Assembly (NCBI GenBank): GCA_002342985.1
Contig: DDRC01000173.1
Span: 14,610-33,016, forward strand
Length of the DNA: 18,407 nucleotides
From: Flavobacteriales bacterium UBA2426
GTDB taxonomy: Bacteria; Bacteroidota; Bacteroidia; Flavobacteriales_F; PHOS-HE28
Direction: 5' to 3'
Positions within the stretch are counted from its first letter, which is position 1; each line of letters opens with the position of its first letter. The position numbers and the translations under genes are program-made. The notes beneath the pieces were generated by a model. It ran no database searches and had not been told where the DNA came from. It worked only from the letters and a program-made list of their open reading frames with translations. Below, in pieces: positions 1 to 9,151 of this stretch.

Positions 1-489
1 GACCTGGCCACCTTCGAAATGGGGCCTGCCGAGGTTCTGGGCATGCAGGTGGCCTCGGATCCCAGCGCAATCGCCCTTATCAGAAGCTGGAATGCCGGGC
101 GTGCCTTCGCGGACCTTTCGGGTCCGGCCATACGATCGAGCTCGGCCGTGGTCTGCGTGAGCATGCCCAGGATGGACCGAGAGAATGCCCTGCTGGCCGG
201 ACGTGCGATGGAGCGTGTCTGGCTGCGCGCCACTGCACTGGGTCTGGCCGTCCACCCGATTTCGGCCCCAATCCTGTTGGCCCTTATGGCGGATTCCCCT
301 GTGTTCGATGCAACGGAACGCGAGCAGATCGCTCATTGCGCCGCGGGCATCCGTGAACTTTTCGCCACAGACGACCGCAGCCCAGCTTTCCTTCTTCGGA
401 TCTTCCGCGCCCCTGCACCCTCTCAAAGGAGCTTGCGTCTTCCCATTGACATGCTATGGTCAATCGCTCACCCAACGGTCACACCATGA
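1..489 (+). CDS. Nitroreductase-fold protein, C-terminal part (Rv1355c/MoeY-like), partial
   Basis: The frame is open to the left edge, so only the C-terminal ~162 residues are visible; the ATG at 19 is probably internal. The tail carries features of nitroreductase-like proteins: a helix with AGRAMERVWLRATALGLAV, then a proline motif HPISAP, and a closing segment LLRIFRAP...QRSLRLPI. From memory this matches the end of the Rv1355c family, in which a ThiF/MoeB-like adenylating domain is fused to a nitroreductase-like domain. The ThiF half would lie outside the window, so the fusion is inferred, not seen. The stop overlaps the next start (ATGA at 486-489), indicating translational coupling to the GNAT-like gene. 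Plain FMN-dependent nitroreductase is the alternative. Substrate unknown. Confidence 0.6.
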   Translation, partial: DLATFEMGPAEVLGMQVASDPSAIALIRSWNAGRAFADLSGPAIRSSSAVVCVSMPRMDRENALLAGRAMERVWLRATALGLAVHPISAPILLALMADSPVFDATEREQIAHCAAGIRELFATDDRSPAFLLRIFRAPAPSQRSLRLPIDMLWSIAHPTVTP

Positions 490-1241
490 ACGAAAAGCTG
501 GAACTCATCGCCTATAGCGCCCCTGACCGCCCGGACCTGAATGAAGAGTTCATTCGGCAGCACGAGCTCGTACTCACGGAGCTCGGCATCCCCTTGGTAG
601 TCAAGAGCGATACACGCTGGGCCCTCGACCCCCAGTGCTATGTAATCGTGGCGATGCATCCCCTGCTCGGGATGGTGGGTGGCATCCGGCTGCAAATGGA
701 CCACGGAGAGAAGGGTTGCCTCCCGATGATGATGGCCATCTCCGAACGTGAACCGCGAATCGTTCCGGTCTTGGACCGACTGCGGGCAGAGGGCAACGGC
801 GAGGTGTGCGGCCTTTGGAGCGCGAGCCGATACGCCAGCAAGGGAGTGACGGTTCTGCTGAGCAAGGCTGTGACTGCGATTGCGCCGCAGGTGGGAGCCC
901 GTGCCATGGTCTGCTTCGTAGGGAGCCATACCCGCCGGCATCCAGAGCGGAATGGTTTCATCGCCTTGACCGAGGTCGGCAGCAATGGCGAGTTCGACTA
1001 CCCAACGCCCGAGTTCCGGTCGATCGCGATGTACAATCCCGATACGCTGCTGCTGCCATGCACGACCATGGAGCAGCGCCAATCCATCTTCAGCCTGCGG
1101 TTGAGACCAGATCAGGTGCGGATGGAGAGCCCTGGACGCACGACGATCGAGGCACACTACAAATTGATCATCAACAAAGGATACCTGGACCTCGTGGCCT
1201 ACGAGAGAATCCAGAAGGAGCGCCTCCGGCATACCGCTTGA
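486..1241 (+). CDS. GNAT-fold acyltransferase-like protein (possible N-acyl signal synthase)
   Basis: 251 residues from the ATG at 486, chosen because it overlaps the upstream stop as ATGA; an upstream in-frame ATG at 456 would add ten residues and overlap the previous gene by 34 nt. The fold pattern suggests GNAT: a strand ending VGGIRL (about residues 64-69), a second strand GEVCGLWSAS (about 105-114) followed by a basic turn and helix RYASKGVTVLLSKAV, then a strand GARAMVCFVGSH with a pseudo-substrate helix ending ERNGF. The early strand-then-GGIRL arrangement recalls LuxI/FeeM-type N-acyl synthases more than ordinary acetyltransferases, but no diagnostic LuxI residues could be verified. 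No membrane segment or signal peptide. It sits between a nitroreductase-like enzyme and two histidine kinases, so a role in making a sensed molecule is a hypothesis only. Confidence 0.5.
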   Translation: MNEKLELIAYSAPDRPDLNEEFIRQHELVLTELGIPLVVKSDTRWALDPQCYVIVAMHPLLGMVGGIRLQMDHGEKGCLPMMMAISEREPRIVPVLDRLRAEGNGEVCGLWSASRYASKGVTVLLSKAVTAIAPQVGARAMVCFVGSHTRRHPERNGFIALTEVGSNGEFDYPTPEFRSIAMYNPDTLLLPCTTMEQRQSIFSLRLRPDQVRMESPGRTTIEAHYKLIINKGYLDLVAYERIQKERLRHTA

Positions 1242-1270
1242 GCCGGCAACCCTAGAGGCGGTCGGGCCGT

Positions 1271-1275
1271 AGGAG
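1271..1275 (+). promoter_or_regulatory. Shine-Dalgarno-like AGGAG before the 7TMR kinase
   Basis: AGGAG lies 6 nt before the ATG at 1282. It is one of very few recognisable Shine-Dalgarno sequences in the window and supports this start; most genes here lack one, as is usual in Bacteroidota. Confidence 0.5.
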
Positions 1276-1281
1276 CGCCGG

Positions 1282-3414
<2,133 letters not shown>

Positions 3415-3417
3415 TCC

Positions 3418-4956
3418 ATGGCCAACGATCGCATCCGCGTGCTCTTCGTCGATGACGAGGAGAACAACCTGAAGTCCTTCAAAGCCGCATTCCGCAGGGA
3501 CATGGACGTCCTGCTCGCCGGGTCGGGCCAGGAGGCGCTCGACCTGCTGGCCCGGGAGACGGTGCACGTGATCATCTCCGATCAGCGCATGCCAGGCATG
3601 AGCGGCAGCGAATTCCTCGCCATCACCCGGGCGCGGCACCCGGAGGCCATGCGCATGCTGCTCACCGGCTATTCCGACCTGGAGGCCGTGGTGCGGGCCG
3701 TGAACGAAGGGGGCATCTACGCATACGCCACCAAGCCCTGGGACGAGAACGACCTGAAGCTGCGGATCCGCCAGGCCTACGAGATACACCAGCTCAGGCA
3801 GGAAAAGGAGGTGCTGCTGGACCGCTACGCCCAGGTGTTCGAGACCACCGCCGACCCGATCGTGATCGTGGACCAGCGCGGCCAGGTGCTCGAGGCGAAT
3901 GCCGCCTGCGCCCGGCTGCTGGGAACGGACCGGGAGGAACTGCTGAGGAACCGCTTCACGGGATATCTTCAGGACGCCCCTGCGCTCGTGCAACGGCTTC
4001 GCCGCCACCGCTCCGGCAAGGACTTCGTGAATGTGGACCTCACCTTGCGCACGCCCCAAGGCGCGGTGATCGACTGCCTGATGACGGCCACCTACCTGGG
4101 CGCCCAGCGCGGCCACCGGAACGTCTTCCAGGCGATCATCAAGGATGTGACCGACCGCCGGCAGGAGGAGAAGCGCCTGCAGAAGCTCAATGCCGACCTG
4201 GACAAGCGGGTGGCCGTGCGGACTGCACAGCTCCTGGAGGCCCTGGAGGACCTGGGCTCGTTCTCCTACTCCGTGGCGCACGACCTGCGCTCGCCCCTGA
4301 AGAACATCGCCGCGCTGAGCGAGTTGCTGCGCACGACGGCCGAGCAGGATGAGGCCCTGGCCGAATGCCTGCCCTACGCCGAGCGCATCGAGCGCGGCGC
4401 GCGCCAGATGATCCAGCTCGTGGACGACCTGCTCCGGTTCTCCCAGACCAATACCCGCGAGATCGAGCGGCGCGAGGTGGCGGTTGCCGACATCGTGCGC
4501 GAAGCGGCATCCGAGATCGCGCCGCCGGAGCGGCTGGGGCAGATCCGGGTCGATATCGGCCCTGAAGCACTGGTGCACGCCGATGCGCCCATGCTGAAGG
4601 TCGTCCTGCACAACCTGCTCTCCAACGCCCTCAAATTCACGCGTACCGTGGACGGGCCAGCGATCACCGTGGGCCATGCCCGTGAAGGCGACCACGACCA
4701 CCTCTGGGTGAGGGACAACGGCGTGGGCTTCGATGCCAAGCACAAGGACCAGGCCTTCGGCGCCTTCAAGCGACTGCACAAGGCCGATCAGTTCGAGGGT
4801 ACCGGCGTGGGCCTCGCCATCGTGCACCGCATCGTGGCCAAGCATGGCGGCGAGGCCTGGGCGGAGAGCGCGGTGGGCCAGGGCACCACCATCCACATCC
4901 GCATCCCCACGGCCGGCGCCAGGCCGGCTGCGATGCCGTTCGGGCAGGTGGCCTGA
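3418..4956 (+). CDS. Receiver-PAS-histidine kinase (cytoplasmic hybrid)
   Basis: 512 residues with no membrane segment. Domain order: receiver (about 5-125; acidic pair at Asp12/Asp13, phospho-acceptor Asp55 in SDQRMPGMSG, conserved Lys106 in TKPW), PAS (about 135-250), a short coiled coil, HisKA with SVAHDLRSPLKN (His288) and HATPase_c (N box LLSNALKFT with Asn403; DNGVGFD with Asp433; EGTGVGLAIVHRIV). The HDLRSPL form is that of phytochrome-type HisKA domains. The receiver resembles those using LLTGYSDLEA...TKPWDE. It starts 3 nt after the membrane kinase stop with no ribosome site, so translation is probably coupled. Receiving a phosphate from the upstream kinase at Asp55 to tune its own kinase is the likely logic. 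No output domain or DNA-binding regulator follows, so its target is elsewhere. Confidence 0.9.
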   Translation: MANDRIRVLFVDDEENNLKSFKAAFRRDMDVLLAGSGQEALDLLARETVHVIISDQRMPGMSGSEFLAITRARHPEAMRMLLTGYSDLEAVVRAVNEGGIYAYATKPWDENDLKLRIRQAYEIHQLRQEKEVLLDRYAQVFETTADPIVIVDQRGQVLEANAACARLLGTDREELLRNRFTGYLQDAPALVQRLRRHRSGKDFVNVDLTLRTPQGAVIDCLMTATYLGAQRGHRNVFQAIIKDVTDRRQEEKRLQKLNADLDKRVAVRTAQLLEALEDLGSFSYSVAHDLRSPLKNIAALSELLRTTAEQDEALAECLPYAERIERGARQMIQLVDDLLRFSQTNTREIERREVAVADIVREAASEIAPPERLGQIRVDIGPEALVHADAPMLKVVLHNLLSNALKFTRTVDGPAITVGHAREGDHDHLWVRDNGVGFDAKHKDQAFGAFKRLHKADQFEGTGVGLAIVHRIVAKHGGEAWAESAVGQGTTIHIRIPTAGARPAAMPFGQVA

Positions 4957-5007
4957 GCGTAACCCCGCAATGATCGGCAGCGTATCAGGCGCAAAACCAA
5001 GCGAGCC

Positions 5008-5556
5008 ATGCGCACCGCACGCCATTCCCCTTCCGCCCTCACGCTGCTAGCCGCCTTGCTGCTCACCGGCTCGGCCATCGCCCAGAGCACGCCGACCAAG
5101 GGCAAGCTCGTTGACCGCCGCGACCAGGCCGAAGGCTGGTATGTTCCCGTGCACGGTCAGGTGATGGTGGAAGGCGTGCAGGTAAAGGATGGCTTCGACA
5201 TGATCCTCTACCGCGACAACGAGGAGATGGGCAAGCTGGGGGTCGACAAGCGCGGCCGATTCGAGCTGGAGCTGGACATCGACCAGTTCTATACGGTGCG
5301 CATCATCAAGCCCGGCTTCCAGGAGAAGATGCTCTACATCGACACCACCCTGCCCAAGGACCTTGTGAGCTACCCCGACTACGAGTGCTTCGTGAACCTC
5401 CAGCGCCCCAACGCACAGGGCGTGGACCCCTTCTACACGGACTTTCCCAGTGCCATCATCCGCTACGATGCGGAAATGGGCGGATTCTACCACAGCGAGC
5501 ACTACCTCAGCCACATCCAGACCCGCCTGGCGGGCATCGCCAGCGCCACGTTCTGA
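5008..5556 (+). CDS. Secreted protein of unknown function, beta-sandwich-like
   Basis: 182 residues, not recognised as a named family. The N-terminus is a good signal peptide: basic MRTARH, hydrophobic LTLLAALLLTG, and a cleavage site near SAIA|Q (about residue 25). There is no lipobox cysteine. The mature part alternates short strands, such as VPVHGQVMVEGVQV, DMILYRDNEE and YTVRIIKPGFQEKMLYIDT. This recalls the carboxypeptidase-regulatory-like/transthyretin-like domains common in exported Bacteroidota proteins, where 'do this once, with modifier' extracellular binding roles are frequent. It lacks the Por secretion C-terminal domain. It lies 51 nt after the histidine kinase and before a terminator, so it may be the last gene of that transcript. 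Function is unassigned; the secreted location is the firm part. Confidence 0.7.
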   Translation: MRTARHSPSALTLLAALLLTGSAIAQSTPTKGKLVDRRDQAEGWYVPVHGQVMVEGVQVKDGFDMILYRDNEEMGKLGVDKRGRFELELDIDQFYTVRIIKPGFQEKMLYIDTTLPKDLVSYPDYECFVNLQRPNAQGVDPFYTDFPSAIIRYDAEMGGFYHSEHYLSHIQTRLAGIASATF

Positions 5557-5603
5557 ACCGGAAGCCCTCCTCCGCCTCACGGAACCAACCGAGCAAGGCA
5601 GGA

Positions 5604-5640
5604 GGAACAGGAAGGCGGGCCTGCAGGCCCGCCTTGTTCC
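5604..5640. terminator. Palindromic terminator between convergent genes
   Basis: A perfect 24-bp palindrome (arms AAGGCGGGCCTG at 5612-5623 and CAGGCCCGCCTT at 5624-5635) is extended by a 5-bp outer stem, GGAAC/GTTCC, with a 3-nt bulge on the left. It lies between the secreted-protein gene (ends 5556) and the convergent paaE (ends 5659), so it can serve both strands. The downstream tract is only weakly T-rich (TTGTTCC), so it is not a textbook intrinsic terminator. Confidence 0.7.
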
Positions 5641-5658
5641 GTTCCGGCGGCACGTCCG

Positions 5659-6741
5659 CTAGTGCTGGTCGTAGTCGATCACCACGCGCTGCGAGCGTGG
5701 GTGGGTCTGACAGGTGAGCACGTAGCCATCGGCCACCTCGTCGTCCGTCAGCGCGTAATTCATCTCCATCTCCACCCGGCCCTCGAGCACCCGTGCCTTG
5801 CAGGTGCAGCAGACCGCGCCCTTGCAGGCGAACGGCACATCGAGCCCCGCATCGAGCGCGGCATCCAGCACGGCATCGCCCCGGGCGGGCACCTTCAGCT
5901 CATGCTCCCGGCCATCGAGGATCACCTTGACATCGGCCACGCCGGTGAACGAGGCCTCACCCGCAGCAGCCGCCTTTTTCTCGACAGGTGCCGCCACCGG
6001 CGTGGTGAACAGCTCGAAATGGATGCTCCTGCGGTCGACGCCCCTCCCTTCCAGCACCTCGCGCACGGCAGCGATCATCTGCTCAGGCCCGCAGATGAAG
6101 TACTCCTTGCCCAGCTCATCGGAGGCAAAAGCATCCATCAGGGCGGATGCGCGCTCACCGGTGATGCGGCCCTGGTGAAGCGCATCTGCACCACGGCCCT
6201 GGCTGATGATGTGATGGACATGGAGACGGTCGGGGTGCGCCGCGGCCATCTCACCCAGCTTGCGCTTGAAGATGATGGCGTCCTCCGAGCGGTTGCCGTA
6301 GAAAAGCGTCACCCGGCTCCGCGGCTCGGTCCTCAGCACGGTCTCCAGGATGCTCATGATCGGCGTGATCCCGCTGCCCGCAGCGAACAGGACGAAGTGG
6401 CGCGCCTTCGAGGGGTCGAGCGGCGTGGTGAAGCCCCCCATCGGGGGCATCGCCTCGATTCGCATGCCCGGCTTCAGCTTGTCCACGAGCTGCGTGCTGG
6501 CGCGGCCATGGGGCACCTTCTTCACGGCGATGCTCAGCCCGCCCGCATCCAACGGACAGCTGCAGATGCTGTAGGAGCGCCGGAGCTCCTCGCCATCCAC
6601 CGTCAGGCGGAGCGTGAGGTACTGGCCATGCTGGAACGCGAAGTCCGAACGGGATGCCTCTGGAACAGCGAAATCGATGACGATGCTCTCGGGCGTCTCA
6701 TGATGCACGGCGGACACCTCAAGGGTGTGGAATCGGGACAT
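5659..6741 (-). CDS. paaE: Phenylacetyl-CoA epoxidase reductase subunit PaaE
   Basis: 360 residues from the ATG at 6741 (MSRFHTLEV); an upstream in-frame ATG at 6798 would add a low-complexity Ser/Pro/Arg stretch and is not preferred. The enzyme passes electrons from NAD(P)H through FAD and a [2Fe-2S] cluster to the PaaAC oxygenase. The FAD domain has RRSYSICS, the nucleotide domain has [22 protein letters not shown] and YFICGPEQM. The C-terminal plant-type ferredoxin domain has Cys306, Cys311, Cys314 and Cys344 in the C-X4-C-X2-C-X29-C spacing; an extra Cys312 sits inside the loop. The segment [20 protein letters not shown] is characteristic of PaaE. It is transcribed away from paaABCD rather than following paaD as in the Escherichia coli operon. 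Confidence 0.95.
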   Translation of the reverse strand: MSRFHTLEVSAVHHETPESIVIDFAVPEASRSDFAFQHGQYLTLRLTVDGEELRRSYSICSCPLDAGGLSIAVKKVPHGRASTQLVDKLKPGMRIEAMPPMGGFTTPLDPSKARHFVLFAAGSGITPIMSILETVLRTEPRSRVTLFYGNRSEDAIIFKRKLGEMAAAHPDRLHVHHIISQGRGADALHQGRITGERASALMDAFASDELGKEYFICGPEQMIAAVREVLEGRGVDRRSIHFELFTTPVAAPVEKKAAAAGEASFTGVADVKVILDGREHELKVPARGDAVLDAALDAGLDVPFACKGAVCCTCKARVLEGRVEMEMNYALTDDEVADGYVLTCQTHPRSQRVVIDYDQH

Positions 6742-6795
6742 GGGAGGGCTGCTGCTTCGTGGCTGTGATGATGACCCGCGCTGGCGGAAGGGCGG

Positions 6796-6803
6796 CAAAA
6801 ATA
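6796..6803 (-). promoter_or_regulatory. Candidate Bacteroidota -7 element for paaE
   Basis: Read on the - strand, TATTTTTG fits TAnnTTTG exactly and lies 54 nt upstream of the paaE ATG. No TTTG-like -33 element was found at the usual 17-23 nt spacing, so this is suggestive only. Confidence 0.4.
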
Positions 6804-6828
6804 GACGCCTGCCGCAGTGCCGTACGCG

Positions 6829-6862
6829 TTCCGAACAAGGGCGGTCGGGCCTCTGTTCGGAA
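6829..6862. promoter_or_regulatory. 9-bp inverted repeat, candidate paa operator
   Basis: TTCCGAACA (6829-6837) and TGTTCGGAA (6854-6862) form a perfect 9-bp dyad with a 16-bp spacer, inside the 182-bp gap between divergent paaE and paaA. Phenylacetate genes are often controlled by TetR-type PaaR or GntR-type PaaX regulators that bind such dyads. No regulator gene is present in the window, so which protein binds is unknown. Confidence 0.5.
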
Positions 6863-6898
6863 ACTGACGCAACTCAATACCTACCAAGGCCAGGGTCC

Positions 6899-6906
6899 TA
6901 TCTTGG
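6899..6906 (+). promoter_or_regulatory. Weak -7-like element upstream of paaA
   Basis: TATCTTGG matches TAnnTTTG at five of six fixed positions and ends 17 nt before the paaA ATG at 6924. There is no matching -33 element. It is listed because it is the best + strand candidate in the divergent spacer. Confidence 0.25.
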
Positions 6907-6923
6907 CCGCCAAGTATGCAGCC

Positions 6924-7868
6924 ATGACGGACGTTAAGAACCTGGAAGAGCTGTTCCAAGCCAAGATCGACGCCGAACAGAAGATCGAGCCGAAGGACTG
7001 GATGCCCGAGAAATACCGAAAGACCCTCATCCGCCAGATCAGCCAGCACGCGCACAGCGAGGTGGTGGGCATGCTGCCGGAGGGCAACTGGATTACCCGG
7101 GCCCCCAACCTGCGCCGCAAGGCCATCCTGCTCGCCAAGGTGCAGGACGAGGCTGGCCATGGTCTCTACCTGTACAGCGCCTGCGAGACCCTGGGCGTCT
7201 CCCGCGAGCAGACCATCGACGACCTGCTGAGCGGCAAGGCCAAGTACAGCAGCATCTTCAACTACCCCACCCTCACCTGGGCCGACATCGGCGCCATCGG
7301 CTGGCTGGTGGACGGCGCGGCCATCATGAACCAGGTGATGCTGTGCCGCACCAGCTACGGTCCCTACGCCCGGGCCATGGTGCGCATCTGCAAGGAGGAG
7401 AGTTTCCACCAGCGCCAGGGCTACGAGATCATGGCCGTGCTGGCCAAGGGCACGCCCGAACAAAAGGAGATGGCGCAGGACGCCCTGAACCGGTGGTGGT
7501 GGCCCAGCCTGATGATGTTCGGCCCCACCGACGCCAACAGCCCGCACAGCGCCGAGAGCATGAAGTGGAAGATCAAGCGCCAGAGCAACGATGAGCTGCG
7601 CCAGACCTTCATCGACCGCACCGTGCAGCAGGCCGAAGTGATCGGCCTCACTATCCCCGACCCGAAGCTGAAGTGGAACGAGGCCACCCAGCATTACGAC
7701 TTCGGCGAGATCGACTGGACGGAATTCAACAACGTGGTGGCCGGCAACGGTCCCTGCAACAAGGAACGCCTGGCCGCCCGCAACAAGGCCCATGACAACG
7801 GCGCCTGGGTGCGCGAGGCCGCGCTGGCCCATGCCGCCAAGAAGGCCAAGAAGAAGCAAGCCGCCTGA
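6924..7868 (+). CDS. paaA: Phenylacetyl-CoA epoxidase catalytic subunit PaaA
   Basis: 314 residues from the ATG at 6924 ([11 protein letters not shown]). The frame stays open for 55 codons upstream, but that stretch covers the operator dyad and gives no family-like sequence. PaaA is the di-iron, ferritin-like oxygenase subunit that epoxidises the ring of phenylacetyl-CoA in the PaaABCE complex. The EX2H iron-ligand pairs are visible: Glu76/His79 in [11 protein letters not shown] and Glu159/His162 in [10 protein letters not shown]. Other hallmark segments are [39 protein letters not shown] and [13 protein letters not shown]. The tail is lysine-rich. It heads the paaABCD series and is divergent from paaE. 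Length and motifs fit an intact, active subunit. Confidence 0.97.
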   Translation: MTDVKNLEELFQAKIDAEQKIEPKDWMPEKYRKTLIRQISQHAHSEVVGMLPEGNWITRAPNLRRKAILLAKVQDEAGHGLYLYSACETLGVSREQTIDDLLSGKAKYSSIFNYPTLTWADIGAIGWLVDGAAIMNQVMLCRTSYGPYARAMVRICKEESFHQRQGYEIMAVLAKGTPEQKEMAQDALNRWWWPSLMMFGPTDANSPHSAESMKWKIKRQSNDELRQTFIDRTVQQAEVIGLTIPDPKLKWNEATQHYDFGEIDWTEFNNVVAGNGPCNKERLAARNKAHDNGAWVREAALAHAAKKAKKKQAA

Positions 7869-7879
7869 TCGAAGTACCT

Positions 7880-7907
7880 GTAGCGTCGACCCACCGGGTC
7901 GACCTAC
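7880..7907. repeat. GTAG-headed REP-like palindrome between paaA and paaB
   Basis: GTAG followed by GTCGACCC (7885-7892), loop ACC, GGGTCGAC (7896-7903), then CTAC. The 8-bp stem is perfect and the GTAG/CTAC ends pair with a one-base bulge (C7884 against C7904). The layout is that of REP sequences with a GTAG head that are mobilised by RAYT transposases; no RAYT gene is in the window. Confidence 0.55.
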
Positions 7908-7928
7908 CATTTGATACCACCGGACCCC

Positions 7929-8222
7929 ATGACCGACAACCCGAACAACTGGCCCCTCTGGGAGATCTTCATCCAGAGCAAGCGCGGCCTGGAGCACAAG
8001 CATGTGGGCAGCCTGCACGCCGCCGACGCACAGATGGCCATCGAGAACGCCCGCGACGTGTACACCCGCCGCCAGGAAGGCCAGAGCATCTGGGTGGTGC
8101 CCGCCGGCGCCATCAGCAGCAGCCAGCCCGATGATGCGGCCATGCTCTTCGACCCCGCCGACGACAAGACCTACCGGCACCCCACCTTCTACACCATGCC
8201 CGAGGGGGCGAAATACATTTAG
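7929..8222 (+). CDS. paaB: Phenylacetyl-CoA epoxidase subunit PaaB
   Basis: 97 residues from the ATG at 7929 (MTDNPNNWPLWEIF); a TTG 18 nt upstream is possible but lies against the REP-like hairpin. PaaB is a small non-catalytic subunit that bridges PaaAC heterodimers in the epoxidase complex. The family signature runs nearly the whole length: WPLWEIFIQSKRGLEHKHVG, SLHAADAQMAIENARDVYTR, RQEGQSIWVVP and YRHPTFYTMP. Length matches the usual ~95 residues. Its stop codon (TAG, 8220-8222) shares its last base with a GTG that is in frame with paaC, so a read of paaC from that GTG would be translationally coupled. Confidence 0.95.
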   Translation: MTDNPNNWPLWEIFIQSKRGLEHKHVGSLHAADAQMAIENARDVYTRRQEGQSIWVVPAGAISSSQPDDAAMLFDPADDKTYRHPTFYTMPEGAKYI

Positions 8223-8297
8223 TGAATGGCGAATGGGAGATGGTGAATGGTGCTTATGCGCATTCCCCATTCGCCATTCGCCAAGTCCCATTCACCA
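8223..8297. repeat. Interleaved inverted repeats up to the paaC start codon
   Basis: Two pairs of arms interleave. GAATGGCGAATGGG (8224-8237) pairs perfectly over 14 bp with 8266-8279, and TGGTGAATGG (8241-8250) pairs perfectly over 10 bp with 8288-8297, which ends at the A of the paaC ATG. The arms are similar, so alternative pairings are also possible. The whole segment fills the paaB-paaC gap. Confidence 0.65.
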
Positions 8298-9049
8298 TGA
8301 GCCAGGCACTGTTCACGTATACGCTCCGCCTCGCGGACGACCTCCTCATCCTGAGCCACCGCCTGAGCGAGTGGTGCGGGCACGGGCCCATTCTGGAGGA
8401 GGACATCGCCCTCACCAACCGGGCGCTGGACCACATCGGCGAGGCGCGCAACCTGTACACCTACGCCGGCCAGGTGGAGGGCAAGGGTCGCGACGAAGAC
8501 GACCTCGCCTACCTGCGGAACGAGCGGCAATTCGTGAACACCAAGCTCGTTGAGCAGCCCAACGGCGACTACGCGCACTCCATCGTGCGGAGCTTCCTGT
8601 TCGATGCCTACCACCTGCCGCTGGCCGAGGCCCTCACCAAGAGCGCCGATGCCCAGTTGGCCGCCATTGCCGCCAAGGCCGTGAAGGAGGCCCAGTACCA
8701 CGTGAAGCACAGCAGCGACTGGCTGATCCGCTTCGGCGACGGCACGGAGGAGAGCCACGGCCGCGCCCAGGAGGCGCTCGACAACCTGTGGACCTACACC
8801 GGCGACCTCTTCGTGATGGATGAGATCCACCAGCAACTGCTGAAGGCCGGCATCGCGCCCAATCTCGCGAAGATCAAGGCCGCCTTCGATGCCACCGTGG
8901 ATAAGGTGCTGGGTGTGGCCACGCTGAAGCGCCCCGCCGACGGCTTCATGGCCACGGGCGGCCGCCAAGGCAAGCACAGCGAACACCTCGGCTACATCCT
9001 GGCCGAGATGCAATACCTGCAGCGCGCGTACCCGGGGGCGGAGTGGTAG
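8297..9049 (+). CDS. paaC: Phenylacetyl-CoA epoxidase structural subunit PaaC
   Basis: 250 residues from the ATG at 8297 (MSQALFTYTLRLADD), chosen because family similarity begins there. A GTG at 8222 opens the same frame and would add 25 residues encoded entirely by the repeat element. PaaC is the ferritin-fold partner of PaaA that binds and orients it without carrying the catalytic iron. Hallmarks are LADDLLILSHRLSEWCGHGP, ALDHIGEARNLYTYAG, YLRNERQFVN, PNGDYAHSIVRSFLFDAYH and KEAQYHVKHSSDWLIRFGDG. The complete EX2H pairs of PaaA are not seen, as expected. Gap to paaD is 102 bp and is filled mostly by another repeat element. Confidence 0.95.
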   Translation: MSQALFTYTLRLADDLLILSHRLSEWCGHGPILEEDIALTNRALDHIGEARNLYTYAGQVEGKGRDEDDLAYLRNERQFVNTKLVEQPNGDYAHSIVRSFLFDAYHLPLAEALTKSADAQLAAIAAKAVKEAQYHVKHSSDWLIRFGDGTEESHGRAQEALDNLWTYTGDLFVMDEIHQQLLKAGIAPNLAKIKAAFDATVDKVLGVATLKRPADGFMATGGRQGKHSEHLGYILAEMQYLQRAYPGAEW

Positions 9050-9057
9050 GAATGCGC

Positions 9058-9136
9058 ACCGCCAAGACGCCAAGAGCGCGAAGGAAGCACGTTGCCTTCC
9101 TCTGGATAGCCTTGGCGGCCTTTGCGTCTTTGCGGT
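9058..9136. repeat. Nested palindromic intergenic element between paaC and paaD
   Basis: Three levels of pairing are visible. The outer arms are ACCGCCAAGACGC (9058-9070) and GCGTCTTTGCGGT (9124-9136), with one mismatch in 13. The middle arms are CGCCAAG (9068-9074) and CTTGGCG (9111-9117), and the inner arms AGGAAG (9082-9087) and CTTCCT (9096-9101). It resembles the 'CGCCAAGACGCAAAG' palindromes dispersed between genes in many bacteria (from memory). It ends 15 nt before paaD. Confidence 0.6.
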
Positions 9137-9151
9137 GAACTACGAAGACCC

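Noticed and set aside
456..485. Upstream ATG for the GNAT-like gene
   Set aside because: It would overlap the previous gene by 34 nt, while the ATG at 486 makes a compact ATGA overlap.
6759..6923. In-frame 5' extension of paaA
   Set aside because: The extra 55 codons show no PaaA similarity and cover the promoter region and dyad; family similarity begins just after the ATG at 6924.
6603..8291. Long open frame (562 codons) on the - strand across paaA and paaB
   Set aside because: It runs opposite two conserved paa genes and through their intergenic palindrome, with low-complexity translation.
8222..8296. GTG-initiated extension of paaC
   Set aside because: The 25 extra residues are encoded wholly by an inverted-repeat element and PaaC family sequence starts at the ATG at 8297; kept as a note because coupling to paaB is possible.
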